A stretch of 23,276 bases of DNA from positions 1-23,276 of IMG/VR virus record IMGVR_UViG_3300027836_000467. One strand, 5' to 3'. Numbering within the stretch: the stretch's first letter is position 1; every line of letters begins with the position of its first letter. The stretch comes from a virus. Shown here piece after piece: positions 12,595 to 19,036 of this stretch. A program made the position numbers and the translations under genes. Under the pieces are notes generated by a model that saw nothing but the letters and a program-made list of their open reading frames with translations, was not told the origin of the DNA and did not search any database.

Positions 12595-13189
12595 AGCCAC
12601 CAATCTTATTGATTAACTTACGGATGCCACGCTTGTGACGCATACGAGCAGCATCCTCTGAACCAAGTTCGAGTTCCTTCGCTATGTCAGGGAAATCCAT
12701 AGCCTCTGCGTGGCGGAGGAACAATACTTTTCTATCTTCCTTAGTTAGTTTCCAGTATGCGTAATCAATCTCAATCATCATCGCCATCATATTGCCACCC
12801 TCATTCGGTGCAGATGGACGACCAGGACGACCTAAGTCTACCTTGTTAATCTGACCCCACTCACTTCTTAAGACAGGAGTTAGCAAGGCTTCAACCATAT
12901 CTGCTTCGTAGTAGAACAGGTCGCTAGTCTCATAACCACCAGACTTAGCCTTCCAATGCTGACAGTAATCTAATGCTTGGTTACGTAGGCTACGATAGAT
13001 AAGATTCTTAGCATCCTTAACACCAATGGCTTCCCAAGTATCCAACTTGTTTGGATGTTCGAGGAACCACTGATACAGGGATTGTCGGATATCTTCTAAC
13101 TCTATGTCAGTAAACTTACGGTGATACTCAGATGCAACAGAGTCCACCACATACTGCCAAGGTTCTATACGCGCCCACTCAAGCGTCAC
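12527..13189 (-). CDS. Sigma-70/ECF-like factor
   Basis: 220 aa from a GTG that overlaps the previous stop (GTGA). Residues about 145-195 (LTKEDRKVLFLRHAEAMDFP, then IAKELELGSEDAARMRHKRG) are a sigma region-4-type helix-turn-helix. Residues about 20-78 (FTDIELEDIRQSLYQWFLEH ... YRSLRNQALDYCQ) resemble sigma region 2. Between them is a GRPGRPS stretch like an AT-hook core. It is the last gene of the replication operon, where a phage often places a regulator of the next phase; late promoters for packaging, tail and lysis genes are natural targets (inference). A plain helix-turn-helix regulator is the alternative. The 3' end overlaps the opposite-strand gene by 68 bases. Confidence 0.75.
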   Translation of the reverse strand: MTLEWARIEPWQYVVDSVASEYHRKFTDIELEDIRQSLYQWFLEHPNKLDTWEAIGVKDAKNLIYRSLRNQALDYCQHWKAKSGGYETSDLFYYEADMVEALLTPVLRSEWGQINKVDLGRPGRPSAPNEGGNMMAMMIEIDYAYWKLTKEDRKVLFLRHAEAMDFPDIAKELELGSEDAARMRHKRGIRKLINKIGGFKPYSDNDFDSAESVQHESSEA

Positions 13190-13572
13190 TTTATCTTTAC
13201 TCCGTTGTCTAGGTGGAGGAAGCCGACTAGTTTCATCTTGTTATTCTTATTAGCAAACTCTGTGGTGCTAGGCAACCACTTCTCATTCCACTCAATAGGC
13301 ATCATCATATGTAGAGGGAATGCCCATACACCTAGTGGTGTTGAGTTGATATACCAAGGTGTAAAGCCAAGCAAGTGTGCCTCTTCAATGAGGAAGTCAT
13401 ACTTCATCTTCTCAATGAGTAGGTCAGGGTAGTGAGTCTTTCGCGACTTAAGTTCGATAAACATTTTGTATCGGTCAGTCGTGCAATCAAAGCCATCATA
13501 CTCTTGAGGTGAATGGATGAGGTCGGGCAGATAAGCCTCACGCAACCACTCAAATAATTCTTTCTCTCTCAT
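13186..13572 (-). CDS. PD-(D/E)XK-like nuclease
   Basis: 128 aa. Pattern D26-G-F-D29 ... Y35-K-M-F-I-E40-L-K42 is a typical D-(x10-15)-E-x-K nuclease core, with an N-terminal helix containing a Glu (E8/E12) as expected. A beta-rich C-terminal part (TPWYINSTPLGVWAF) follows. Likely a small DNA endonuclease acting in recombination, repair or host DNA breakdown; no closer family is claimed. Both ends overlap neighbours by 4 bases. Confidence 0.7.
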   Translation of the reverse strand: MREKELFEWLREAYLPDLIHSPQEYDGFDCTTDRYKMFIELKSRKTHYPDLLIEKMKYDFLIEEAHLLGFTPWYINSTPLGVWAFPLHMMMPIEWNEKWLPSTTEFANKNNKMKLVGFLHLDNGVKIK

Positions 13573-13712
13573 TCTTTTACCTCAATAACATTCTCAAAGT
13601 CTTTGGCTATTATACGACCATCATCTACCGCAATGCTTCTACACTCACAATATATAAATCCTAAAGCAGAATCAACAGTAACTCCACAGTTCACACACTG
13701 TGCTTTGGTCAC
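13569..13712 (-). CDS. 47-aa zinc-knuckle protein
   Basis: Starts VTKAQCVNCG from a GTG overlapping the previous stop (GTGA) and ends on the next start (ATGA). Cysteines C6-x2-C9 and C22-x-C24 can hold one zinc. Perfect fit between two coupled genes, with no other reading of this 136-base gap, supports that it is real. Function unknown. Confidence 0.65.
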   Translation of the reverse strand: MTKAQCVNCGVTVDSALGFIYCECRSIAVDDGRIIAKDFENVIEVKE

Positions 13713-14095
13713 TCGTTATCCCACTTACCTCGTAGTACTAGCAACCCAATGATTGCGTAGTTAGCCATATCTTTGAACGAGTCTTCAAGTGATTCGTGCT
13801 CTGGTGTAGCACCGCTATCAACTAGGTTGTTGATGCGTGCTAACTTGTCGTGCATACGTACACGTAGCCCATTGATTGCACCGCCTGGTGCTTGAGAGAT
13901 ATTCTTCGGACCATAGTCTCTATGCTTGCTGAGTAGCAAGTCAGTGAGTTCCTTGGTCAGGTTGCTCAAGTCTACTTCGAGGTGGACTTCGCGTGCAACA
14001 ATGGAACTTTTAGAGTCACGGTTAGGAACGACCCTTGTGTCGAGTACGCTGATACCTTCAAACCTTGATTCGTCAGATGATTTATAATCTGCCAT
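13709..14095 (-). CDS. DUF1599-like nucleotide-metabolism protein
   Basis: 128 aa. Residues about 50-125 match the DUF1599 (nucleotide modification associated domain 1) pattern: KHRDYGPKNIS, GLRVRMHDKLARINNL, then ESLEDSFKDMANYAIIGLL and a final RGKW. The paired helices with conserved Asp/Glu/Lys recall all-alpha NTP pyrophosphatases such as MazG, so trimming or recycling of nucleotides is possible; the biochemical role is not established. The N-terminal 45 residues are polar and variable. It is coupled to the small zinc gene that follows. Confidence 0.8.
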   Translation of the reverse strand: MADYKSSDESRFEGISVLDTRVVPNRDSKSSIVAREVHLEVDLSNLTKELTDLLLSKHRDYGPKNISQAPGGAINGLRVRMHDKLARINNLVDSGATPEHESLEDSFKDMANYAIIGLLVLRGKWDNE

Positions 14096-14101
14096 ATTTC
14101 C

Positions 14102-14476
14102 TCACGCTCCGCTTCCGTCGTCATTGGTTTCCTCTTCTAATAGTTTGGCTAAGTTCTGGTCAAAGTCTTGCAACGCTGACTTGACTACCATATCCTCAAC
14201 CAGTTCATCTACTAGTTCGTAACCGTTCTCACTAGCAAATAGTGTAACATAAGTAGACTGCGTGATGAGTTTAATCTGGTCTGGTTCGTCAGCGTGGTTA
14301 AACATAAACCTCAGTAGTGAACCTAGTTTAAGTTTGAATCCATTGGGTAGTATGTAATACGGGTCGAACTCTTCGTCTTCCTCAAGGTAGTGGTCGACCA
14401 GTTCAAATGAATCCTCAAATGTAATGTGGCAATCGTGGCAATAGTTATGTGGTGGTGGTGTCTCTTCCTCTGCCAT
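14102..14476 (-). CDS. Acidic protein with N-terminal zinc knuckle
   Basis: 124 aa, strongly acidic. C13-x2-C16 followed by H28 about 12 residues later (CHDCHITFEDSFELVDHYLE) looks like the start of a C2H2-type finger, but the fourth ligand is not clear. The rest is helical (GSLLRFMFNHA, SALQDFDQNLAKLLEEE). Overlaps the primase stop by one base, so it is made together with primase and may be an accessory replication protein. No family name is certain. Confidence 0.75.
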   Translation of the reverse strand: MAEEETPPPHNYCHDCHITFEDSFELVDHYLEEDEEFDPYYILPNGFKLKLGSLLRFMFNHADEPDQIKLITQSTYVTLFASENGYELVDELVEDMVVKSALQDFDQNLAKLLEEETNDDGSGA

Positions 14477-15099
14477 CAGATGTCAATGCCAATCTTTTCG
14501 AGAATGAATTCTCTGCCCTGTGACACGAAGACAGAGTTGACATCTTCGCCCTCCCCAAAGGATACAACTGTGACTGGTAGTTCCCTTGCGAGTGAGTTAG
14601 CGAACTCTCTTCCTGGCGTATCACCATCAGCAAATACGAATACGCGTTCAAAGTCTGCGAGTAGTCTGGTGTAGTGCTTCTTCCACGAGTTTGCGCCAGG
14701 TACACCAACGCAAGGAAAGCCCACGCACTTAGACATAGTAAGGGTATCCAGTTCACCTTCACAAACTCCTATCCAATCACCAGCACGTGATACATCAAGC
14801 ACGTTATACATACGTGTCTCTGCCCCAGTCATACCCATATACTTAGGTTCAACTGCAGGGTTAAGACTTCTAAATCTTAAGTCAACAACACCAGTCTTGG
14901 TGATGTAAGGGATTGATAAGCGTCCAGCGTATTGCTCGTGACCTGTATCAGGCTCCGCGACTACGCCTAATCGAGCCGACCGTGCTACCTCCAGGGGTAT
15001 GCCTCTGCTTGCTAGGTAGTCTTCTGCCAGATGAATACTTTCCGCGTACTTGAGTACTGACTTCCCCAGTAATTCCTTCTGCAAAACGCTTTGCTTCAT
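14476..15099 (-). CDS. DNA primase, TOPRIM catalytic part
   Basis: 207 aa. The TOPRIM fold of DnaG-type primases is clear: Glu114 in VCEGELD and Asp158/Asp160 in FADGD, the metal-binding residues for primer synthesis. Before it lies the RNA-polymerase-like subdomain (YLASRGI, RLGVV, GRLSIPY, LRFRSLNP). The zinc-binding domain is not in this ORF but in the overlapping ORF at 14948-15328, whose frame differs by one base. The ATG at 15099 has GAGGG about 11 bases before it and an in-frame stop three codons earlier, so separate initiation is plausible. See the finding on the split primase. Confidence 0.9.
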   Translation of the reverse strand: MKQSVLQKELLGKSVLKYAESIHLAEDYLASRGIPLEVARSARLGVVAEPDTGHEQYAGRLSIPYITKTGVVDLRFRSLNPAVEPKYMGMTGAETRMYNVLDVSRAGDWIGVCEGELDTLTMSKCVGFPCVGVPGANSWKKHYTRLLADFERVFVFADGDTPGREFANSLARELPVTVVSFGEGEDVNSVFVSQGREFILEKIGIDI

Positions 15100-15328
15100 T
15101 AAAGTTTAATCCCTCTTGTTGTGCGACGATTTGAATACTGTTTCCTTGTACTCCACAAGCGAAGCAGATGAAGATGTTCTTGTCCAAGTTTGCTGTTCCG
15201 CTTTGGTGTGAGTCACCGTGAAAGGGACACCTAAGATTAACTTGTCCGTGAGTACTGCGTAAGGAAGCCCCGTAGTGTTCAAGGATTCCCTTGATAGATG
15301 GCAAGTCGTTGTCAATTTTTATCACCAT
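14948..15328 (-). CDS. DNA primase, CHC2 zinc-finger part
   Basis: 126 aa. Zinc ligands C34, H37, C55 and C58 (RCPFHGDS ... FICFACGVQGN) define the template-recognition domain of DnaG primases; EGLNFNEAKRFAE follows as in intact primases. From about residue 90 on the sequence is basic and low complexity (SSGRRLPSKQRHTPGGS), resembling an interdomain linker, and its last 152 bases overlap the TOPRIM ORF in another frame. The two ORFs together equal one normal primase. The start overlaps the end of the upstream nuclease gene by 17 bases. Confidence 0.85.
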   Translation of the reverse strand: MVIKIDNDLPSIKGILEHYGASLRSTHGQVNLRCPFHGDSHQSGTANLDKNIFICFACGVQGNSIQIVAQQEGLNFNEAKRFAEGITGEVSTQVRGKYSSGRRLPSKQRHTPGGSTVGSIRRSRGA

Positions 15329-15656
15329 ACCCAGCCTCTCGAAGTAACCATACTAAGTCTTCTGTCCTCATCAATGATACCCAATCTCCGACAGACTTCT
15401 CGCCCTGTCCGTTGAGTCTTAAGACTACAACTCCAAGGTCACCCTTGTCTCTGTCTTTTAACTGTGCAATTGCAGCAGCGGGGTTGAACCCTGTGCGTGC
15501 TTTTACTTCCCAGTCAATGCCGACAGTACCAGTAATATCGGAACCACTACGACCAGCACCTGTAGACTCGGCATAAGGAAATCCATTCTCTGCGAGGAAC
15601 ATAGCAAGTACCTTCTGACTTCTGTACCCTCTGTGCTTGCGCGATTGTGATGGCAC
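15312..15656 (-). CDS. Holliday-junction-resolvase-like PD-(D/E)XK nuclease
   Basis: 114 aa. R-x2-R-KHRGYRSQ N-terminus, then GSD40 and WE50-V-K52-A-R form the D...E-x-K catalytic core of archaeal-type resolvases and related endonucleases; helices AIAQLKDRDKG and a beta-strand LGVVVLRLNG follow in the expected order. It would resolve branched DNA before packaging or act in recombination. The gene starts directly after the stop of the 68-aa gene. Restriction-endonuclease-like host DNA degradation is an alternative. Confidence 0.78.
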   Translation of the reverse strand: MPSQSRKHRGYRSQKVLAMFLAENGFPYAESTGAGRSGSDITGTVGIDWEVKARTGFNPAAAIAQLKDRDKGDLGVVVLRLNGQGEKSVGDWVSLMRTEDLVWLLREAGYGDKN

Positions 15657-15863
15657 TTAGGATGCGCTCTTGTCCTTGTTGAGAATACGTACTGCCCACT
15701 CTAGTCCAGCGTTGAGTCCATCAGTCCACTCATCAGTGACTGGTACCTTGGCTGCTTGAATCTTTTCAACCAGTGCTGCTACTTCAGTCTTAAGACCTAG
15801 CAATACTAGCGCACGAACTTCTTGTGTTGTGTCGTCTTCTTCTTCTCTAATCACTTTATCCAC
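15657..15863 (-). CDS. Small helical protein in replication operon
   Basis: 68 aa, acidic N-terminus (IREEEDDT) and then two helices (VRALVLLGLKTEVAALVEKI and DGLNAGLEWAVRIL). Overlaps the helicase end by 8 bases and abuts the resolvase-like gene. Possibly a helicase or nuclease partner by position; no family recognised. Confidence 0.7.
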   Translation of the reverse strand: MDKVIREEEDDTTQEVRALVLLGLKTEVAALVEKIQAAKVPVTDEWTDGLNAGLEWAVRILNKDKSAS

Positions 15864-16641
15864 CGTTCTCTGGTATGTCGTCCATAAACATATACTCAGG
15901 ATTAAATGCTAACCACGCCATTAAGTTAGCGTTAGCATCAGCCCTTCCGTATCTGTTCTTAACTGGTGAGATAGCCATTGAGGTTCCCACTACACCTAGT
16001 GTACAGATAAGTGCAGGAATTTGCGCGACCTTACCTTGCAATGCAGAGCGTGGTTGCGTAGGGTTTCCTGGCACAGCCTCAGATGTATGGTGCAAGACAA
16101 TGATTGCTGCGTTAGTGATACGTGCTAGGAACTTTAACTCCTTCATCACCGCACGCATAGATGCGAACTCTTCACCACCATCTGTTGCAATGTCCATCAG
16201 GTTATCAATGAAGATAGCCTCAGGTGGACAACCCCATAGTTCCTCGAATGCTTCAACCTCTTCGTTGATATCCATAAGAGTAGGGCTAGATTCAAACGAC
16301 CACACAATGTGTGATGACTTCTGCAGTACAGCCTTAGTCCAGTCAGTATCTGTTTCCATTAGTCGCTCAACATCTGTCTGATTCTTACCGCTAATCATTG
16401 ATGCTAAGCGCATAGCCATAGTGTGTGAGTTGGTATCTGCTGAAATGTACAGAGTAGGAACTCTCATACGTAGGGCTAAAGCCAGTGCCAGAGTGGACTT
16501 TCCCACACCTGGAACACCAGCAAACATCGACACCTCAGAGCGTCGGCAAATAATCTTGTTGGTATTAAAGGTCTTGAATACTGGAGGTAAAGGTTCTCCG
16601 CCAATGTCCGAACGACCTACCGAACGGACAAGTGTTCTCAT
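15856..16641 (-). CDS. RecA-fold replicative helicase/ATPase (DnaB/RepA-like)
   Basis: 261 aa. Walker A GVPGVGKST (42-50), LYISADT after the second strand, Walker B AIFIDN (Asp146), sensor-like IIVLHH (181-185) and a KNRYG loop (228-232) are in the order of DnaB-type helicase motors. The protein equals only the C-terminal motor of DnaB; the N-terminal primase-binding domain is missing. With primase in the same operon it is the likely fork helicase, forming a ring on single-stranded DNA. A RecA-like recombinase or RepA-type loader is less likely. Its ATG overlaps the upstream mini-gene (ATGA), and a promoter and structured leader lie just before that gene. Confidence 0.85.
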   Translation of the reverse strand: MRTLVRSVGRSDIGGEPLPPVFKTFNTNKIICRRSEVSMFAGVPGVGKSTLALALALRMRVPTLYISADTNSHTMAMRLASMISGKNQTDVERLMETDTDWTKAVLQKSSHIVWSFESSPTLMDINEEVEAFEELWGCPPEAIFIDNLMDIATDGGEEFASMRAVMKELKFLARITNAAIIVLHHTSEAVPGNPTQPRSALQGKVAQIPALICTLGVVGTSMAISPVKNRYGRADANANLMAWLAFNPEYMFMDDIPENGG

Positions 16642-16787
16642 TCTTTTATTCTACCTGATGCAATATCTAATGCAACCTGCGATGGTACAAACCAGTTGTC
16701 TGGCATAATCTCAATAGAATATTTAGCAAGCAAACTTGCCATTATATTTTGTTGTTCTTGTAAATGTATTGCTAAAGTCTTTTCCAT
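16638..16787 (-). CDS. 49-aa protein coupled to the helicase
   Basis: Begins MEKTLAIHLQEQQNIMASLL and ends SGRIKE; AGGAG 7 bases before the ATG and a 4-base overlap with the helicase start (ATGA). One helix followed by a short globular part (MPDNWFVPSQVALDIASG). First gene after the extended -10 promoter. No family recognised. Confidence 0.65.
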   Translation of the reverse strand: MEKTLAIHLQEQQNIMASLLAKYSIEIMPDNWFVPSQVALDIASGRIKE

Positions 16788-16867
16788 TATATCTCCTGTC
16801 TTAAGTTGGAAGAGAGGTAGCCACCTTCCCCTGAATAACTACCCCTCTACCAATCCTTATTATAGCA
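16788..16867 (-). promoter_or_regulatory. Extended -10 promoter and structured leader
   Basis: On the minus strand TGCTATAAT (16867-16859) is a perfect extended -10 box directly after the stop of the 131-aa gene; no good -35 is present, which extended -10 promoters tolerate. The leader then contains an inverted repeat: AGAGGGGTAG-type left arm at about 16841-16850 against CTACCTCT at 16811-16818, with a one-base bulge and a GC-rich loop. No U-run follows, so this is a leader structure, not a terminator. Confidence 0.5.
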
Positions 16868-16879
16868 TAGGCTCTTGTA

Positions 16880-17275
16880 TTAGCCGTTCGTCGGAGCGCA
16901 CTGTTCCGCGCCCTGAGGTTGTGGACATACCCACATTGAGTAAGGCTTGCCGTTCTTCTTCGAGATTCCCGATAGGAACTTGCGGTTGCCGTGAACGCAG
17001 GTCGGTGACGATAGACCCGTAGCGGATGGAGCCGCTTGCGGGGCGGGTGCGGAGGTAGCCCAAGGCGGATTGTCTACTGTTGAAGTAGTGGTCGCCAAAG
17101 GGGATACGTTGTATGCACCCGCAATCATCTTCTGTGTTGCTGCAATTTGTGTTGAGTAATCAGAGATTCCCTCTAGCAATACGCTGAGTTCATCTGAAGT
17201 GTTAGCGCGGATATTGATTAGGTCACCGACAGGTGTCTTAATTGATACCTGTAACTTCCAGTTTTCTTCTGACAT
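16880..17275 (-). CDS. Zinc-binding protein beside the exonuclease
   Basis: 131 aa. Residues 1-55 form a small mixed domain (WKLQVSIKTPVGDLINIRA, then a helix to about residue 54). Residues 56-92 are a Pro/Ala/Thr/Ser linker. The end carries C93-x-H95 ... C117 ... C126 with KFLSGISKKNGKPYSMWVC between, a probable zinc ribbon. Its start touches the stop of the nuclease C-part. A neighbour of this kind often accompanies actinophage Cas4-type exonucleases and may bind single-stranded DNA or tether the nuclease; that is inference. Confidence 0.75.
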   Translation of the reverse strand: MSEENWKLQVSIKTPVGDLINIRANTSDELSVLLEGISDYSTQIAATQKMIAGAYNVSPLATTTSTVDNPPWATSAPAPQAAPSATGLSSPTCVHGNRKFLSGISKKNGKPYSMWVCPQPQGAEQCAPTNG

Positions 17276-17889
17276 TATTTATTTTCCTTCTTCGTAAATT
17301 GGCAGTGTTCTGTGAGTCCACAGAAACTACACGATTGTAGGTTCGGTAGAAATATACCAGCCTTTCGTGCTTTGTCAAAGCCATCAACAAAATACTCCAG
17401 CGTGTCTTTGGTATATCTACTTAGGTCAATCATCTCTCCTGTCCCCGACTCACGAGACATCCAGTAGTTTCCTAGATTGACTTCCACTCCTAACATCATC
17501 TCGACTCCTACTTTGTAGAAGCCTAGTTGAAGGTCAGACTGTGGACGTGCGCGAGAAGTCTTCAAGTCGACGATAACAAGTTTACCGTTGACCTCGAAGA
17601 TTCTGTCAATGAACATCTTCACTGGTACACCAGCAATGATGGGGTTGAGTTCCAACTCGATAGCCTTTGCACCCTGTGGGGTAGTCCAGATTTTCCAGTC
17701 AGGATTATTCTTGCGCCAAATGATGTAGTCATCTACCCACTTGGAACCTTGTTCGTACCACCAAGTACCATCTTCCTTATTAGGGTTAGCCTTGGTTGCT
17801 CTTCCTGCTACTCGTGCCTTAGAGAAGTCAAGTCCGTCAATCTCCTTGAGCCAAGCATCGTGCCAGTATGTATTAACAGTCGTTGACAT
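17275..17889 (-). CDS. Cas4/RecB-like Fe-S nuclease, C-terminal part
   Basis: 204 aa from MSTTVNTYW; the longer form starts at a TTG and is less likely. PD-(D/E)XK core: FID95R, then VIVD108-L-K110-TS and QLGFY (121-125), the RecB/Cas4 motifs II-IV. The end has C187-x2-C190-x5-C196, three of the four cysteines of the Fe-S cluster of AddB/Cas4-type nucleases. The N-terminal motif with the first cysteine and the His of motif I is missing here but present in the separate ORF at 18845-19036. Expected role: 5'-3' end resection for recombination and replication, or host DNA degradation. It overlaps the 218-aa gene by 17 bases. Confidence 0.88.
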   Translation of the reverse strand: MSTTVNTYWHDAWLKEIDGLDFSKARVAGRATKANPNKEDGTWWYEQGSKWVDDYIIWRKNNPDWKIWTTPQGAKAIELELNPIIAGVPVKMFIDRIFEVNGKLVIVDLKTSRARPQSDLQLGFYKVGVEMMLGVEVNLGNYWMSRESGTGEMIDLSRYTKDTLEYFVDGFDKARKAGIFLPNLQSCSFCGLTEHCQFTKKENK

Positions 17890-18529
17890 TGTATATTCCA
17901 CTTCTTCCTTCAAGAGTAAAAGTTACTCCAGTAGGTCCTGGCATTTCAGATGCAATCTTCTTGCGCCAAAATCCTGGTGCTTGTTGAAGGTATCCTTCTT
18001 TGGCTAGGAACTCTTGCTGCAATGCAAAGCGTCCACGATAGTCAATAACCTGTGCACGTAAACGTTCCAACTCAGCCATATGTTCTTTATTCTGAGCCTT
18101 AAGTGATTCAACTTCACGCTTGAGTATGGAGTTTGTATAAGTCAAAGATGATAATTCTTGAACCTTAGCCTGAGACTCTACCCAAGCGCCAAGTGTCTCA
18201 TCAAGTTGAGCCTTCAATGTTTCAGTTGTCTCTTCTTGTTTACCCGTCTTTGGATTAGTTCTAAAGAGTATACCTTGGGCGGTAGAAAGAAAACCAACTT
18301 TAGATGGTAAGTCTTTAGGCTCAAAATGTAATGTCTCAATAGCACTACGCAGTTGAGTCATATCTGTCAATGGTATCCAGTCTTCTTGCCAGATTCCATC
18401 GCAAGAACAACCGCTTCCATAGCGGAAGTAGTACTTATTTTCGTACTCACCTAGTTGAGCAGATGACCATTCGTAATATCCGCCAGACCAGTCGTACTCT
18501 TCGATTACTTTGATGTCGTCATCATCCAT
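17873..18529 (-). CDS. Coiled-coil protein between the two nuclease parts
   Basis: 218 aa, CAGGAG ribosome site. Residues 1-55 are acidic and aromatic with two close cysteines (GSGCSCDGIWQEDWIPL). Residues about 100-175 are a long coiled coil (LKAQLDETLGAWVESQAKVQ ... LEAQNK/HMAELERLRAQVI). The rest is a small C-terminal domain. No endonuclease, intein or recombinase motif, so it does not look like a self-mobile insert. Its W-rich N-terminus recalls small sugar- or protein-binding modules, but no family is claimed. It overlaps genes on both sides. Confidence 0.78.
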   Translation of the reverse strand: MDDDDIKVIEEYDWSGGYYEWSSAQLGEYENKYYFRYGSGCSCDGIWQEDWIPLTDMTQLRSAIETLHFEPKDLPSKVGFLSTAQGILFRTNPKTGKQEETTETLKAQLDETLGAWVESQAKVQELSSLTYTNSILKREVESLKAQNKEHMAELERLRAQVIDYRGRFALQQEFLAKEGYLQQAPGFWRKKIASEMPGPTGVTFTLEGRSGIYNVNDC

Positions 18530-18845
18530 TGCAACTCCTGTTCAATGCTCCGCTAATAATTCTTTCAAGAACGCCAACTTGTGCCTCAAGTTTACTGCAT
18601 TGCTTGTCAGAATTCTCGTACTTATCTTTCCAGAATTTAACTTGACCTTCCAAGTCCTCAGGTTCTGGTTGACCATACATAGTGCTCGCACGAAGTGCAT
18701 CGTTTACAATTGTGGTGTAGCCATACTTTATTGGATTGACAGTAATGAACTCTGCCTTTGGTGCTGATGACTTGGCGGTCGTTTTGCCTTTTCTGGTTAC
18801 TTTAGATTTCTTGTTTTTCAAAACAGAATTAACTTGCGCTGCCAT
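18522..18845 (-). CDS. Basic-to-coiled-coil hypothetical protein
   Basis: 107 aa. Residues 1-30 are very basic (LKNKKSKVTRKGKTTAKSS), suited to DNA or RNA binding; a short globular part follows (FITVNPIKYGYTTIVNDALR) and residues about 65-100 form a coiled coil (QVKFWKDKYENSDKQCSKLE). The ATG lies on the stop of the nuclease N-part (TAATG), so both are translated together. Its coiled coil may pair with that of the next gene (inference). Confidence 0.75.
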   Translation of the reverse strand: MAAQVNSVLKNKKSKVTRKGKTTAKSSAPKAEFITVNPIKYGYTTIVNDALRASTMYGQPEPEDLEGQVKFWKDKYENSDKQCSKLEAQVGVLERIISGALNRSCNG

Positions 18846-19036
18846 TAGTTCTCACACTCCAAGTCATAAGTCTCTGCTGCTAAGTGGAAAGCCCGTCCTC
18901 CTGCTGACCAGACTGATGGTTCTTCTGGGACCTTGAGTAATCTGCCAAGGTAATACTGATACCCACAAGTGAGAAAAGTAGTGAAAGCACTATAACTAAT
19001 GTGCTCTGGTAGTTCATATGAATCTAGTTTAATCAT
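18845..19036 (-). CDS. Cas4/RecB-like Fe-S nuclease, detached N-terminal part
   Basis: 63 aa from MIKLDSYELP; this ATG overlaps the previous gene's stop, whereas the longer reading from 19060 lies inside that gene. ISYSAFTTFLTC24GYQYYL is the N-terminal helix and first cluster cysteine of AddB/Cas4-type nucleases, and WSAGGRAFH51LAAETYD is nuclease motif I with its His. In intact relatives this runs straight into a segment like the start of the 204-aa ORF at 17275-17889. Here a stop codon ends it, and two other genes lie between. It could work as one subunit of a two-chain nuclease or be a decayed half. Confidence 0.8.
   Translation of the reverse strand: MIKLDSYELPEHISYSAFTTFLTCGYQYYLGRLLKVPEEPSVWSAGGRAFHLAAETYDLECEN

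Noticed and set aside
12917-13189. N-terminus of the sigma-like protein as a second, separate gene
   Set aside because: The frame is continuous and both segments fit one sigma-type protein.
15875-16381. 168-aa plus-strand ORF opposite the helicase
   Set aside because: Antisense of a gene with intact Walker motifs; Ser/Ala/Ile-rich shadow composition.
17873-18845. Group I intron or intein as the cause of the nuclease split
   Set aside because: The interval contains two ordinary coupled ORFs, stop codons separate the fragments, and no intein splice residues or intron-type endonuclease motifs were seen.
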